From the NCBI GenBank assembly GCA_036936605.1, contig JAUPFV010000002.1, positions 128,510,376 to 128,574,375 on the forward strand: a stretch of 64,000 nt of DNA. Reading direction: 5' to 3'. Origin of the DNA: Limnanthes douglasii subsp. nivea (taxonomy: Eukaryota; Streptophyta; Magnoliopsida; Brassicales; Limnanthaceae). The stretch's first letter is position 1. Each line of letters opens with the position of its first letter. The notes beneath the pieces are model-generated. The model did no database searches and was not told the origin of the DNA. It worked only from the letters and a program-made list of their open reading frames with translations. This document shows, piece after piece, positions 11,070 through 22,389 of this stretch. A program made the position numbers and the translations under genes.

Positions 11070-11995
11070 TGTTAGGGTGGAGACCAAAGTCCCACGTCCC
11101 ATATCGGTTAGACATGGGAAGGATCAGTGGTATATAAGTAAGAACGTACCTCAACTAGTATGAGGCCTTTTGGTAGTGGACCAAATGCAAAGCCGTGAGG
11201 GCCTTCGGGTGCCAAAGCGGAAAATATCATACTAGTGTTGAGATCGGTTGTGTTTTTACTTATATACGGAGGTGGAATATGCGGACCGGACCCCCATATT
11301 CCCAACACGTGGTATCAGAGCGTCAGGCCCAGACGGAACGCGATGGTGGTAATATTCTCGGAGATCGAACATGATGAACAAGTAGTCATGCTCACGTGTT
11401 GATAATATGGGTACTGCATATTCCGCCTCTGTATATAAGTAAGAACACAACCAAACTCAACACTAGTATGATATTGTCCGCTTTGGCACCCGAAGGCCCT
11501 CACGGCTTTGCATTTGGTCCACTACCAAATGGCAGCGCAGGATGGTCGAGTGAGTAGATAGATCCGCTTTAAAAGCTCTATTGCTCAGGTGGAGCAACTT
11601 CTTATTAGAGTGAGCGGATGAAAGTCAATTGAGAGGAGGCTAAGTGGTACTTTGTTCGAGAGGAGGATTTGTTAGGGTGGCGACCAAAGTCCCATATCGG
11701 TTAAACATGGGAAGGATCAGTGGTATATAAGTAAAAACATACCTCAACTAGTGTGAGGCCTTTCGGTAGTGGACTGGAGCTTTGATACCACGTGTTGGGT
11801 ATATAAGTAAGAACAACACGATCTCAACACTAGAATGATATTGTCCGCTTTGGCACCCGAAGGCCCTCACGGCTTTGCATTTGGTCCACTACCAAAAGGC
11901 GTCACACTAGTTGAGGTATGTTCTTACTTATATACCACTGATCCTTCCCATGTTTAACCGATGTGGGATGTGGGACTTTGGTCGCCACCCTAACA
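11070..11995. mobile_element. Miniature non-autonomous LTR element (TRIM-like) with inverted LTRs, TSD TCATG
   Basis: Flanked by a perfect 5-bp TSD: TCATG at 11065-11069 and 11996-12000. Left end: an LTR from TGTTAGGG to CCAACA (11070-11307), then CG, then TGGTATCAGAGC at 11310-11321, the initiator tRNA-Met primer site. Right end: a second LTR on the opposite strand (11995-11793), then CG, then TGGTATCAAAGC on the minus strand (11790-11779). Between them lie an inverted LTR tail (11402-11530), a purine tract (about 11659-11669) and a third, direct LTR head (11670-11778). No coding capacity. The TSD shows that the palindromic unit itself was integrated. Confidence 0.9.
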
Positions 11996-12693
11996 TCATG
12001 AGAATTTGATTTTCTGGGTTTTTTAGCTCTTGGTTTTTTGGTTTTTGGATGATTTCTCATATATAGAATTGAAGGATGGGTGGTGAATTTGAGTTTTCTG
12101 GTGAAAGTAGCTTAGAGATTGAAGATTCAGATGAAGGTAGCTAACAAATATCCGTTGTAAGAAAATTCTATATCTCTAGAAATTTGTTTGTGAAGCAAGT
12201 TATAACACACAAAAGTATTTATAGAATGAGAGAAATGAGAGAGAAGTTAGATAAGTGGAAGAGGTAGAAAAAAGCTGTTAGACAGAATGCCAAACGGTTA
12301 CGTGAAGAGGAAAGCTTGACACATGTCACATGGCAGGCTTAGTAGCAAACCTCGTACTTAGTGAATCATCACGTTTTTGTTTGTAGCTTCAAATGTTTAT
12401 GACCATTGTAAGATTACTTCTACATTCCCATATGGAAATATTCGAAGCATTGGCAAAATGATGAATTGATTTTGAATCAAGTATATCTGAAGGTTTTTTC
12501 AAGGACATACATCTATATTCGAAGTGATATTAAATATTTTTTCAGTTCGAGGACAATCTGTGTTGTCAAGAAAAAATAATTAGTTAACTGAAAGCAAACG
12601 GGGCTCTGGCAAAAGGGATTATTTTCTACTGTCAAACTTTTTTTATGACAACTAGTTCTCATTCATTGACTTTCATGAGAACTAGGGGGTTAC

Positions 12694-12977
12694 TGATATG
12701 GATATAAACTATTAAGGACTATAATGTAAAACTTAAAGTCTTGTACGAACAATTATAAAAATATTAGACAGAATTCATTTAGTTGTAAAGACAGAGGGTT
12801 AAAAGTGCAAATAACCCATTTTGTAACAACTTCAGTTATTCTAAGTTTGTTCGCCTAAGCTGGAATTAATACACACTTGACTTCCATTTTGTGAACTATA
12901 TCTATTTACTTAACTTTATCTCTCTAATAACAACTTTGTTCTTCATCTCTCTCTAGAATAAGCTCATTTATGCTACA
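12694..12977 (+). repeat. 3' LTR of Tat remnant F
   Basis: Begins TGATATGG directly after the polypurine tract and ends near TGCTACA at 12977. The start matches the A2 LTR, and the pyrimidine-rich TTTATCTCTCTAATAAC stretch resembles the A2 leader (TTTATCTCTCTAAAAACTC at 50157). No 5' partner is present. The right end is set by the start of the LINE C duplication at 12979. Confidence 0.7.
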
Positions 12978-12978
12978 T

Positions 12979-15180
12979 AGAACAATAGGCTGACAATAAA
13001 CCATAATAGTAATCCTCACACAGTCTCTAAAAATAAGATAATTGATGATTTACACACAATTGACTTAGGAAATTCATTCACTGTTTTTAAACACGAGAAT
13101 AACAATTATTTTGATCAGGAATCTCCCAAACTTATCCTTTCTGGGAGTCTACATTTATCACCAGAATTGGAAAAAGTATCTGCTACAAAGGATATAAATA
13201 AATAATTAGGTAAAATATTAAAAACCCAAAGATTAAAACTCTTAAAGGTTCACTGATTAACAAAGTTGTAACATTCAAAGGAACATGCAGATCCTTAAAC
13301 TCTTTACATAAACGGATTTAACCATGTTTAACCATGTTGAATTGGAATGCAAAGGGAATTTGTAACAATGGCACCATTAGAAGAATTAAATCAATTGTTT
13401 ATTCATATCATATTGACTTCATTTCTACTCAATAGTCAATGATTTCAAATCCTTATCTGGACAAAATAACGAAGAAATTGGGATTTTATTATAGTTTTGC
13501 TAATAATAGTAATAAATTTTGGGTTTTCAACTAAGACCAATTTCAAATTAACATCCTAATTAATGAGGAACGGTTACTTCATATAATGGTGACCTATCCT
13601 TCTTTGAATGAAGAAGCTCTAGTCATCATCATATATGTCAAATGTACAAGATCCCAAATACTTACTCTTTAGGATCATTTAAGAGAAATTTTAATCTCCA
13701 ATCTACCTTGGATAGTTGTTGGTGATTTAAACATAATTTCAAATGCTACTAGGTAATTGGCTTGCTCTAATCTTTGTTTAAGAGGAATGAATGATTCTAA
13801 CAACGTGATTATTGACTGTCAATTAGAGGATCGTGGTTATTCAGGATCCAAGTTTACTTGGTTTAATATTCATAAGTGGAAGCATCTCGACAAGAAATTT
13901 TATAATGTTTCTTGTAAATACTATATTGACATAACCAAGGTGAAACATTTGGTTAGGACTGGCTCATATCACTCACATTTATGCATAGAAATGTCCTCTT
14001 ACACAAACAAACCTAAATCAACTTTTAAGTTTCAAAATATGTGGTTTATCAACACTGATTTTCTAAACACAATGGAACAAAACTAGAAAGAAAACATGTG
14101 TGGCAACCCCATATCTGTTTTTTTGTCAAAACTAAAAAGGCTTAAACTTAGGTTAAAAACTTAGAATAATGAATTATTTGGTAATATCTTTGATAGTCTT
14201 GCCAAAACTGAAGATGATGTTAAAATAGCTGAAGTTAATCTTGAAGAATCAAATTGTTTAAACAACAAAATTAATCTATCAAAAGCTAGAACCCATCATT
14301 TAAACCTCGTGGACAGAGAAAAAGCATTATGGCAACAAAAGAGTGTTTTTCACTGAATCAAAGAAGGGGACAAAACACTAAATACTTCCAAAATTTTGTT
14401 AAATAGAGATGTAAAAAGAATTAAATCAATGGAATCACTATTAATGACTCTTGGGTTGAATACCGAACTTTTGTAGGTGAATTTATAGTTAATTATTTCA
14501 AGTTCATTCTTAACTGTCCTTCGTATTCATATAAACTTGATAATATTAATGAATCCCTCAGATTATCACTGAGCTTGATAATGTTATCACTTCGACTTGG
14601 TAAAACTACAGACGTATTAGTTTGTGTACAATATTCAAAAGAATAATGTCTAAGATTATCAATTCAAGACTTTCCAATCTGTTATCCAAAATAATCTCTG
14701 AAGAGCAATCTGGCTTTGTTAAAAACAAAGATATACATGAACATATTTTGATTATTAGTGAGCTAATACATGATCTCAGCAAAAAAATAGTTGGTAACAT
14801 AGTGATAAATATGAACACGGCTAAAACCTTTGATAAGATAACTTTCAACTTTATATATACTATCTTAAAACGTTTCATTGAGATTATTAAAAAAGATATA
14901 GAATATGTCAATTACTCTATAATGATTAACGGATCATCAATAGTGTCAGAAATGATGATCTTTTATCACCCAACTTGTTCATTATTGCTGAAGAAATCCT
15001 AATAAGAAGAATTAAAATTTTATCTCAATCCTATCACTCTATGAATTACAATTTAGAAGTCCTATTAATATTTTTTTCTTGCGTTTTGTCATTATTTTTA
15101 CGAATTAATCAAATTTTAATATAAAAACAAAACACCACTCCCTATCAAAAGCACAAAAGGAAGATTTAAGAGCGACAGCA
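12979..15180 (+). mobile_element. LINE C, duplicate of the 3' part of LINE B
   Basis: Endonuclease from MLNWNAKGICNN at 13334, then a 109-codon open stretch at 13757-14086, nearly identical to 8288-8617. RT at 14606-15002 is better preserved than in LINE B: SKIINSRLSNLLSKIISEEQ, SGFVKNKDIHEHIL and NMNTAKTFDKITF (motif A) are in one frame. The palm YADD is lost as in LINE B. Dead by many stops. It is not an independent insertion: it lacks its own 5' part and shares mutations with LINE B. Confidence 0.8.
14622..15002 (+). pseudogene. LINE C reverse transcriptase fragment
   Basis: The longest open piece of RT in this LINE pair, 126 codons. Fingers motif SKIINSRLSNLL, then EQSGFV with flanking KNKDIHEHIL, then motif A with the catalytic Asp position as FDKITF. 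It ends before the catalytic YxDD. Family: L1-clade RT. The orthologous stretch in LINE B (about 9150-9540) has additional stops. Confidence 0.75.
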
Positions 15181-15487
15181 ACATTCTAATTGTTTAGGTA
15201 GACGATCAAAACCTAATAAAATTTCATAGAATTTTAACAGTTTTAGAACAGAGTTGGGCATAAACAAGATCTATGTCCAAACAGAAAGTGAACATTTAGA
15301 CTTCTAGACCACTAGATATGCTATGTACTCAGACTAAAAAATTGTCAAGAGTTCAAGTAGTTACATTAATATAAATAAAACTAAAAACAGCAAAAGATTT
15401 ACAAGAATGGACAAAGCTGTTAAGCATTAATAAGTAAGAGACTCGCGACCATATTAGCCGAATAGTCATGCCAATCTTCAAAACAGA

Positions 15488-18400
15488 TCAGTCTCTTGAA
15501 GAACTATTATGTCTGCAACTTTTTGCTGCAAAATTTGAATAAAGATAGTTAGATAGACATAACCAAAGAATTGGTGTCATATACTTAAAGATAAGGAAGA
15601 GAATTAAAGATGCTAAAAGTTTACCAGGGCTTAAAATGGTTATGCGTTTCGTTATGGACTTAACCGCAGTCATTTCATCGCCTTGCATATTTGTATCTTT
15701 CCCTGAAATCACTTCTGCCATTATAGATGAATACTCTGACAATAGTTGGCCACCTTGAAGATTATCAGTGCTTGATTCAGGAGATGAACTGTATAGTACA
15801 AAATTTTATATCATAAGCTAAATACATCACAAGCACTGTGTGTCAAGATAGGCTTAATTGATAAGGTACATATTCATGGCTAATACTTTCACAATCTAAT
15901 CATATTATGTATGCATTTAGCACTTATATGTTAGTGAATAAACTTGTGTATCAAATTCAAAAGAATATTGGATTGATGTTCCAGATAATATATCTTACTT
16001 CTTTTTTTCTCAAGTTTATTACTCTTTTGTGAATAGTCCCTTTTTTGCGAGTTCTTTACTCTTTTGTGATTAATCTCTCGATAGGTTTCTTTACTCTTTT
16101 GTGATTAGTCTCGACGTATACACTCAAATTATAAATTATTTTAGCAACTAAATAAAGAGTAATTGGATCTTTATACACTAAGCAAATAAATTATATCTAA
16201 TCTGTTGCTCATGAAATTTTTTTGACAGACAAGTTGGTACAAAATGTTGAAACAGGTGTTGTATCCAGAGTAGTTATGATTTTCCTACATAATTTATAGG
16301 GTATGAGATAGGTCGAAATCTCTAATTCAGTATGCAGAGAAACAAACAAAAAAATTACCCTGAAGCAGACTCTATAGGAAAAGCTGGCATTGGGTCGCAA
16401 GGAAAGCCAGTTCCTTCAAAGGTAAGTCCCAGATCACCCATCATATCAGAGAAACAAAAATCTTCTCCAAATATTTCTAAGTTATCAAAATCAAAGTCAC
16501 AGATACCCATATCCTTTTCAGACTCAGAAGTTGAAGTTGAAGTTGAAGTTGAAGTTGAGAGATCTTCAGTCATTGGCTTAGTCGGGCTGGCAAGCACCAC
16601 ATCAGACACACCAAAATCAAGCCTTCCTTTCACATCTCTTTTATTGAGCTTTGTCTTGCACGGGGAAGAGGTAGAAACACAATGGCTCCTCTGCACAGTG
16701 TAGCACGAATACTGTTTCATTGGGCTCACAATTATTTTTTCTTGAGATATAATTGTACAGTTTGAAGGATTGATATCTTGAGCAGTAATACTGTTGTTGT
16801 TGCTGCTGCAGTGAGCAATGGCAGAAATGCCTGGTGTAGAGATTGAATTGCCACTTTGTGGTGGTGTCGTAGGACCAGTTGAAGTGTTTGGAGGAGGCAC
16901 AGAAGTTTGATTAAACATACACTTGGCTACACTAGACATGTGACCGGAAGATTCACCAATCGCATAAGTATGGGTTGACGATTGCATGACTGAAGTTGAT
17001 TGTGCAGCTATTACTTCGCTTCGTACAGCATTATAAGAAACTTGCGGATTTCTAGTCCCTGGACCAAGGCAAACAACATAGATATACATTAGCAATAAAG
17101 AAAAAAACAGTCTTATAAATTTATACTAATGTCTGAAAGAAATATTCACTACAACATAATATTTTGTCTTGACCTTATTGACTAAATGTTATATTTTCTA
17201 TGTAACATTATGAAAAATTATTTAAGAACTTTATAACAAGGTATATCCAATAAACTAATCTGAGTGCCCCGAAATCAGATAAAGTCTGCAATTTTCGAGT
17301 TTTAGTACCTTCTTTTATCGAACTCTGAGGTGTTATTTTACTATGTGTACTCCTTGTAGGTGGTGCAGTTACACCAGATACATCTGAAACTTTTCTCTTT
17401 TTTGTTCCCAGCCGATTCTGAACAACGCTCGAGTTGGAATGAGCAGGTCTTTGTTCCAACATTGGCATGATATTAGGTGTGCTGTACACCGGATGGCCTG
17501 AAAATAAATCAGAAGGCATGACCAAGTTATTAATTATTTCCATATTGAAACAAAATCAAGTCCTAGAGAAAACTCAATTGCGAGTATCAGTTGTACCAAA
17601 AACATGAAAGCATATTCTGGTAGACAGATTAAAGTTTAGTCATTCATGTGAATAAATTGTTAGTATAGCATTGGAAGATATCAGCTAGATATGTAACTCA
17701 AAGGGAATTAAATGGTATTATTGCTGTATTGTAGAATCAACAGTCTTAAAGATGATTTACCGTGTACCCTAACAACTAAATTTCAATACGGATTCTATGC
17801 GTGGTAGCTGATTCCAAATAACCTAAAATGAATTCAAATCAAATTTACTTCTCTAACTTAACCAATCAAATCCAACTCAGAATCGATTCTCACTAGATAA
17901 TCATAAACCGCATTACAAATCATCAAGACTAGAACCCTAAATCATACAGTGCACAAAAATAAAACTGTTAGTTATAGTTTGATACCTATAGAAGATCCAC
18001 CGTGAGTATTCGACTGAGGAAGCACAGTCATCGGCTTATTAGTAGCAGAAGCAGTTAATTGAATCGCCGGAGTAGGTACACTAGAGCTCGTATTATAAGC
18101 GTTCATAGCACCCTGCATAGCTTGCAAAAGAGTCTGAACTCTAATTGTCTCTTGCTCTAAACGAGCTTTCTCATGATCCATCGATACCTTCCACTCTTTC
18201 AAGTAAATGTACTCATTCAGTATCGCATCCAAACCTAATAAACTCTTCGGTGCCTATTCAGGACAAAAATTATTCATGAACAAATGAAAAACGAATTAAA
18301 CTGAAAAAATTAACCATCATGAACAAACAAATTCAGATTTTAAAGTGAAATTACCTCACGAACTGGAGATTTGGAGATTAAGGAAGACGCCTCGGATCTG

Positions 18401-18519
18401 AAGACGGATCGAGATTGAGAGAAGTTGTTATCGGAGAGATATTGATCGACGATGAAGGCAATTTGGACAGGAGTTACCTTCCCTTTCCCTAAGTTACCAG
18501 ATTTTTTAGGCCTCCCCAT
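15488..18519 (-). CDS. LisH-motif protein, six exons, 507 residues
   Basis: Exons on the minus strand: 18519-18355, 18253-17986, 17497-17309, 17058-16359, 15788-15625, 15525-15488. All introns have GT/AG borders, phases fit throughout and the total is 1524 bp, ending in TGA. Residues about 16-48 form a LisH dimerisation motif (IVDQYLSDNNFSQSRSVFR). Then come APKSLLGLDAILNEYI and a helix rich in Glu/Gln (about 70-100), probably a coiled coil. A basic KKRK near residue 170 may be a nuclear signal. The middle is Ser/Thr/Pro-rich, followed by an STSTSTSTSTS run, an acidic aromatic stretch (CDFDFDNLEIFGEDF) and a conserved-looking end, ITKRITILSP. I recognise a plant-specific LisH family but no named function. 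LisH proteins usually dimerise and act as adaptors; a nuclear adaptor role is inference. The terminal exon is duplicated at 10017. Confidence 0.85.
16527..16557 (+). repeat. Coding hexanucleotide microsatellite (GAAGTT)n
   Basis: About five perfect copies of GAAGTT lie inside exon 4 of the LisH gene. On the coding strand they spell Ser-Thr repeats. Unit length is a multiple of three, so copy-number changes keep the frame. Confidence 0.85.
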
Positions 18520-18648
18520 AGTTGTTGTTTTTTTTCCGATGAAGAGAAATCGAAGTCGATAACCGTTGGAGAAGAGATAACAATGGAGGTGCGAGGTGAT
18601 GAATTTGTAGAGTGAGTAAATAGTGAGCGGGATAGAAATGGAGGGACG

Positions 18649-18656
18649 GCGCCAAA
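18649..18656 (-). promoter_or_regulatory. E2F-type site upstream of the LisH gene
   Basis: Minus strand TTTGGCGC, matching the E2F consensus TTTSSCGC, 130 bp before the ATG at 18519. It sits in a stretch (18600-18660) that is less AT-rich than its surroundings. This suggests S-phase or dividing-cell expression. A single 8-bp match can occur by chance. Confidence 0.45.
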
Positions 18657-18724
18657 CTTTGAAATTTGGTTCCTCTTAGTCCATTTATTTTACAGGGGGG
18701 GGCGGGAGAGTAATCCGTCAAAAG

Positions 18725-19085
18725 TTAATTAATGCCCCCTAGTTATTTCTACTTTATTATATCCTGTTTTCTTAAAAAGAACGTTTTTGCTATCTTATTA
18801 GTAGAAACAAAAAAAATCATAGACTAGGTTACCTGTATTTTCTTTTATCTATCATTCAATTTTTTTATAAATTATTCTCAAACAGTCTCAAATAAACTTC
18901 AAAACTTACAAGCTAGAAAAAATTTAAACTACTTCAATGAATCACTCTCCCAAATTATTTTAATATTTCAACTGAATTCAGTTATATGGAATCGAATTTC
19001 ACCGTACCAAATATTCACGATAACCACAAAAATTAATAAAGGTTAAAAAAAATTATAAGACGAGTTTTTCACTAGATCGTGCTTT
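18725..19085. other. Intergenic AT-rich DNA beyond the LisH promoter
   Basis: No open frame or repeat recognised. It separates the LisH 5' region from the hairpin and the element D LTR. Confidence 0.5.
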
Positions 19086-19162
19086 GATGTTTGGAAAAAT
19101 CACACGAGACATGCAACGGTAGCAATAATCGTCGCAACTCTCGTGCGGTCTTACCAAACATC
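19086..19162. repeat. Imperfect 32-bp inverted repeat (hairpin)
   Basis: The left arm 19086-19117 (GATGTTTGG...ATGCAAC) pairs with the right arm 19131-19162 (GTCGCAAC...CCAAACATC) at about 24 of 32 positions around a 13-base loop. It is less AT-rich than its flanks. It could be a small MITE, a decayed transposon end, or a hairpin RNA. Confidence 0.55.
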
Positions 19163-19200
19163 ACCTCCCGACTTGTGTAAGACCTTGATGATTTTTTGTA

Positions 19201-19586
19201 TGTATTGATCAGATCGGATATCGTTGCAAGAATCTCATAGAGATTTTGATTTTATACGAATGGGTAATTCGGATCGGGTAACTAAACTTCAAATAAAGTC
19301 AACAACAACTCAAGTGGACGAATGACTCATGTGTGTCTAGCACCTTACTTCTTGGGCTTGGGGGCTCATATGATTGACCCGAATATAAGATCTGACTCGC
19401 ATGGTCCATGGATCCTATGAAAAAATATAAATACGCAAACCAACAACATTAAATGGGTTGGACTTTTTTCAAATATATTAAATACAAGCACATTTTTTTC
19501 TCTTACTACTCTCTATGAGAATATTAAACACTAAGTCACCAAAATATCTTCCTATTTTACCCTCACAATACATTTTTCCCTCATCA
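19201..19586 (+). repeat. 5' LTR of element D
   Basis: From TGTATTGATCAGATC to ...CCCTCATCA, directly before the primer site. Matches 28996-29350, including GGGCTCATATGATTGACCCGA and CTCTCTATGAGAATATTAAA. A TATA box is at about 19425 (AAATATAAATAC). Confidence 0.85.
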
Positions 19587-19587
19587 A

Positions 19588-19607
19588 AATTGGCGACCAC
19601 AGTGGGA
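19588..19607 (+). other. Primer-binding site of element D
   Basis: TTGGCGACCACAGTGGGAGA immediately after the LTR end, the same class as in A1. Confidence 0.7.
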
Positions 19608-19675
19608 GATGAAGGTACATGAATAACTCTATTCAAAACCTTACTTGTAATTCGAATTTAAAAAATCTTTGAGAC

Positions 19676-21512
19676 ATGGATCTCAATATGCAAGAAGTGT
19701 TGTCTCGTGAAAATGAGGTAATAAGAGATGAGAATGAGCATGCTACTGTGTCTCATGTCAATCACAACATGAATAAAATACCATTTATGCAAGATGAACG
19801 TGATCAGTTGAGGGTTGGGATTGAAGCTCTGAGAGCCGAAAGACAAGTTGAAAAGGCATTGAAAGAAAAATATGATGCGGGAGGTATATCTATATATGAG
19901 CCTCGTGATAATAACAAACAAAGCGAAAATGAACAGTCCTTAATGGCTCATATTAACTATAAAAAAGAGCATCGGAATAAACAAGTGATGAGCACATCGG
20001 ACTCTGCTGAAAGTTCAACTACAACATTAGACTCTTATGGATCTTATTCATCAAGTATCGACCAGTGTCGTAAGAAAAATAAAATGAGGTTAACCAAGAG
20101 ATATAATAGGAAAAGGGACTAGAAGGGGAGAATGAAGAAGAATAAATATCCATGGAAAATAAACGGGTCGACGGATCACAGTATTGATCATATACTAAGT
20201 GATCAATTTGTTATCCAGTCTGAACCAGATATATTTTCCACTCCTGATGAAGACAGTGTGTATAGTCGTAACCACAATTGGAGGCAATCGCCTTTTTCTT
20301 CAAAGATACTCTCAGGACATCTACCGAGGCGGTTTGACAGTTCCAAATGAAAGATACGATGGAATTAAAGATCCTTATAACTGTCTCGAGCAGTTCAAGA
20401 ATTTTATGATGAATTTTGTTGTTGATGATGATAATGATAAACTTTTATGTCGAGGTTTCTCGTAAACTTTTAAGGGGAGTGCTTTAAAATGTTATAATAG
20501 TTTACGACATGGATCTACTAAAAACTTTGATATTTTTTAATGGCATTTTGGAGACAATTCGTGGGAAGTAAAGAGCTTAAAAGAAATGGTGATATTATTA
20601 TCAATTGCACTCAAGAACCGAACGAGTTTTTGAAAGAATATATTAGCTGTTTTGTGAATACGAAGAACAGATTGGTCGATTGTTTTGAACAAGTATCTAT
20701 TGCTTCATTGAGACCAGAGTTAAATTCGAGTGAGTTGGCTGATTCGGTGACTAAAAAAAACAATGACATGGGGTTGATTATTAAATCAGGTCGGGAAACA
20801 GATTATAGTAGAGGAAACTAAGAAATCTAAAGTACCGCGCCATAATAGGTTTTCTCCTACAACATCAATTCCACAAGCCAGTACTCAATCCCACACCAGA
20901 TTTAATTACAAGACTAAAGATTCCGGACAGGGGTCACGTCGGCCAAGACACAGTCAATCAAGTCAAGCCCAACAATTTAAACCCAAAAGGGGTCTGTGGA
21001 TTCAACCTAAATGGTTTGTTAAATAAGGTGAAAGTATGGCTACTATTTATGATAAAACTAAGAATTTTGTCCATTTTAGAAGGCCAATACCAACTCGGTC
21101 TCCTAGAGAGAATCAGAATACTCGCTTTTGCAAGTACCACAATGATGTGGGTCATGATACCCAAGATTGCACCGCCCTAAAACAAGAAGTGCATAATTTA
21201 ATTGAGAGTGAAAAGTTGTCAGCTTTTGTTAAAAAACAAGGGAGAAATAGGCAATTCAACACTCCCTCTCAATCTAATACAAATATAACAAGAGCAGTAT
21301 CACCAATCGGTCCAGGGAAAAGTGTTGGTGGATTGAGAGAAGAAGATGCCATGGTGATTATAGAAAGGTTTGATGTAAATTCAGAATATCTAGATCCCGA
21401 TCCGGATATTCAAGTTGGGATGATAGTGGAACAGACTTTAACAGTTTCTGATCTACGTAACGTCTTCGAATCTTTAACTATGTTGGGGGGAGACACTATG
21501 ACTGCACCCTGA
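19676..21512 (+). pseudogene. gag of element D (several frameshifts and stops)
   Basis: The N-terminal part, 19676-20122, starts MDLNMQEVLSRENE, has a Glu/Arg-rich helix and a Ser/Thr-rich tail, and stops at 20120. The gag core is split between frames: PRRFD and the EQFKNFMMNF stretch at 20199-20465, then FWRQFVGSKELKRNGD at 20540-20821. The zinc-binding part is at 21036-21512 with FCKYHNDVGHDTQDC. The same order is seen in A1. It would form the particle but cannot be translated as one protein. Confidence 0.85.
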
Positions 21513-21599
21513 AGTTGTTCAAGTAAAAAATATGTTAATAGTCTAACGAACCGACTGGAGGGAAAATGTCTACACATGTTTATCAAAACCTTACTTCAT

Positions 21600-21760
21600 T
21601 TATTGTCTTTGATGAATATGATCTAAGGGATATTGTATGCCCACATGAAGATGTTGTGGTGATAGGGGCATCTATTGGAGGCAATGATATACGTCAGATT
21701 GTAATTGATATAGACAGTTCGACGAATATATTGTTTCTATAAGCTTATAAGAAAATGAAG
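21600..21760 (+). pseudogene. Aspartic protease of element D with a lost active site
   Basis: LRDIVCPHEDVVVIGA aligns with the protease start in A1. The catalytic motif there is IDTGS; here it reads VIDIDSSTN, so the D-T-G triad is gone. Inactive. Confidence 0.75.
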
Positions 21761-22389
21761 AATCCATTCGTCATCCAACGTTCGAATAGGACCATAGTAG
21801 GATTTACTGGGAGTTAAACCTATGTAATTGGAGAATTCGAAGAGGAGGTCATATTAGGGAAAAGACCATTTTAAAAGATGGTAATGGTTTTGTTTGTGAT
21901 AGTTGATTGTCTAACATCTTTAAACACCATATTCGGTAGATTTTGGTAATCTATGATGCATGCAGTAACTTCTACGGTCCACCAATGTTTGAAGTATGTT
22001 GTGGCATGATAGGTTGGCGTTATCTAAAATAGCCAAAAGGAACCTCGTGAATGTTATGTCAGTACTCTTGCTCCAAAGTCGACGAGAGTAGTGAAGGTTA
22101 ACAAGGAATAGCAATCAGTGGAGCCTTCTGCCAAACTGAATGAGATAGATGATCCAGGGGATGCTTCTAGTGTAATAATCTCAGTTGAATAAGTTGAAAT
22201 TCATTTGTTAGCAAAAGGTAAAAAGTGTTCAAATTGGGTCTAAATTTTCTATAGAATTAAAGGGAAAATTTACATCTTTTTTATCCCATCATCTACATGT
22301 ATTTTCTTGGTGTAACGAGGATGTAACCGGAGGACCAACCAGTGTAATTAATCACAAGCTGTCTGTGAAATCTGGTGTTGGGCCAGTAA

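Larger units (their letters stand above)
10055..12977 (+). mobile_element. Tat retrotransposon remnant F (antisense ORF region, PPT and 3' LTR only)
   Basis: Only the region between pol and the 3' LTR survives. It contains the antisense ORF remnants (10340-12130, minus), a polypurine tract (AGAACTAGGGGG at about 12679) and a 3' LTR. Sequence near 10610-10650 and 12010-12135 matches element A2 at about 55340 and 55740-55860, so F and A2 are related. gag, pol and the 5' LTR are absent. The miniature LTR element at 11070-11995 inserted into it later. Confidence 0.75.
12979..15525. repeat. Direct segmental duplication, copy 2 (includes LINE C and the functional terminal exon)
   Basis: Collinear partner of 7520-10054. 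It starts right after the F LTR and ends at the intron border of the LisH gene at 15525/15526. Here the terminal exon is still joined to its gene, so this side keeps the original arrangement at the right edge, while copy 1 keeps LINE sequence continuing to the left. Confidence 0.85.

Noticed and set aside
11108..11503. Three overlapping minus frames in the miniature element
   Set aside because: They come from the inverted LTR pieces and have no protein similarity; the element is non-coding.
16332..16703. 123-codon plus-strand frame
   Set aside because: Antisense shadow of LisH exon 4; its Glu-Val run is the GAAGTT microsatellite.
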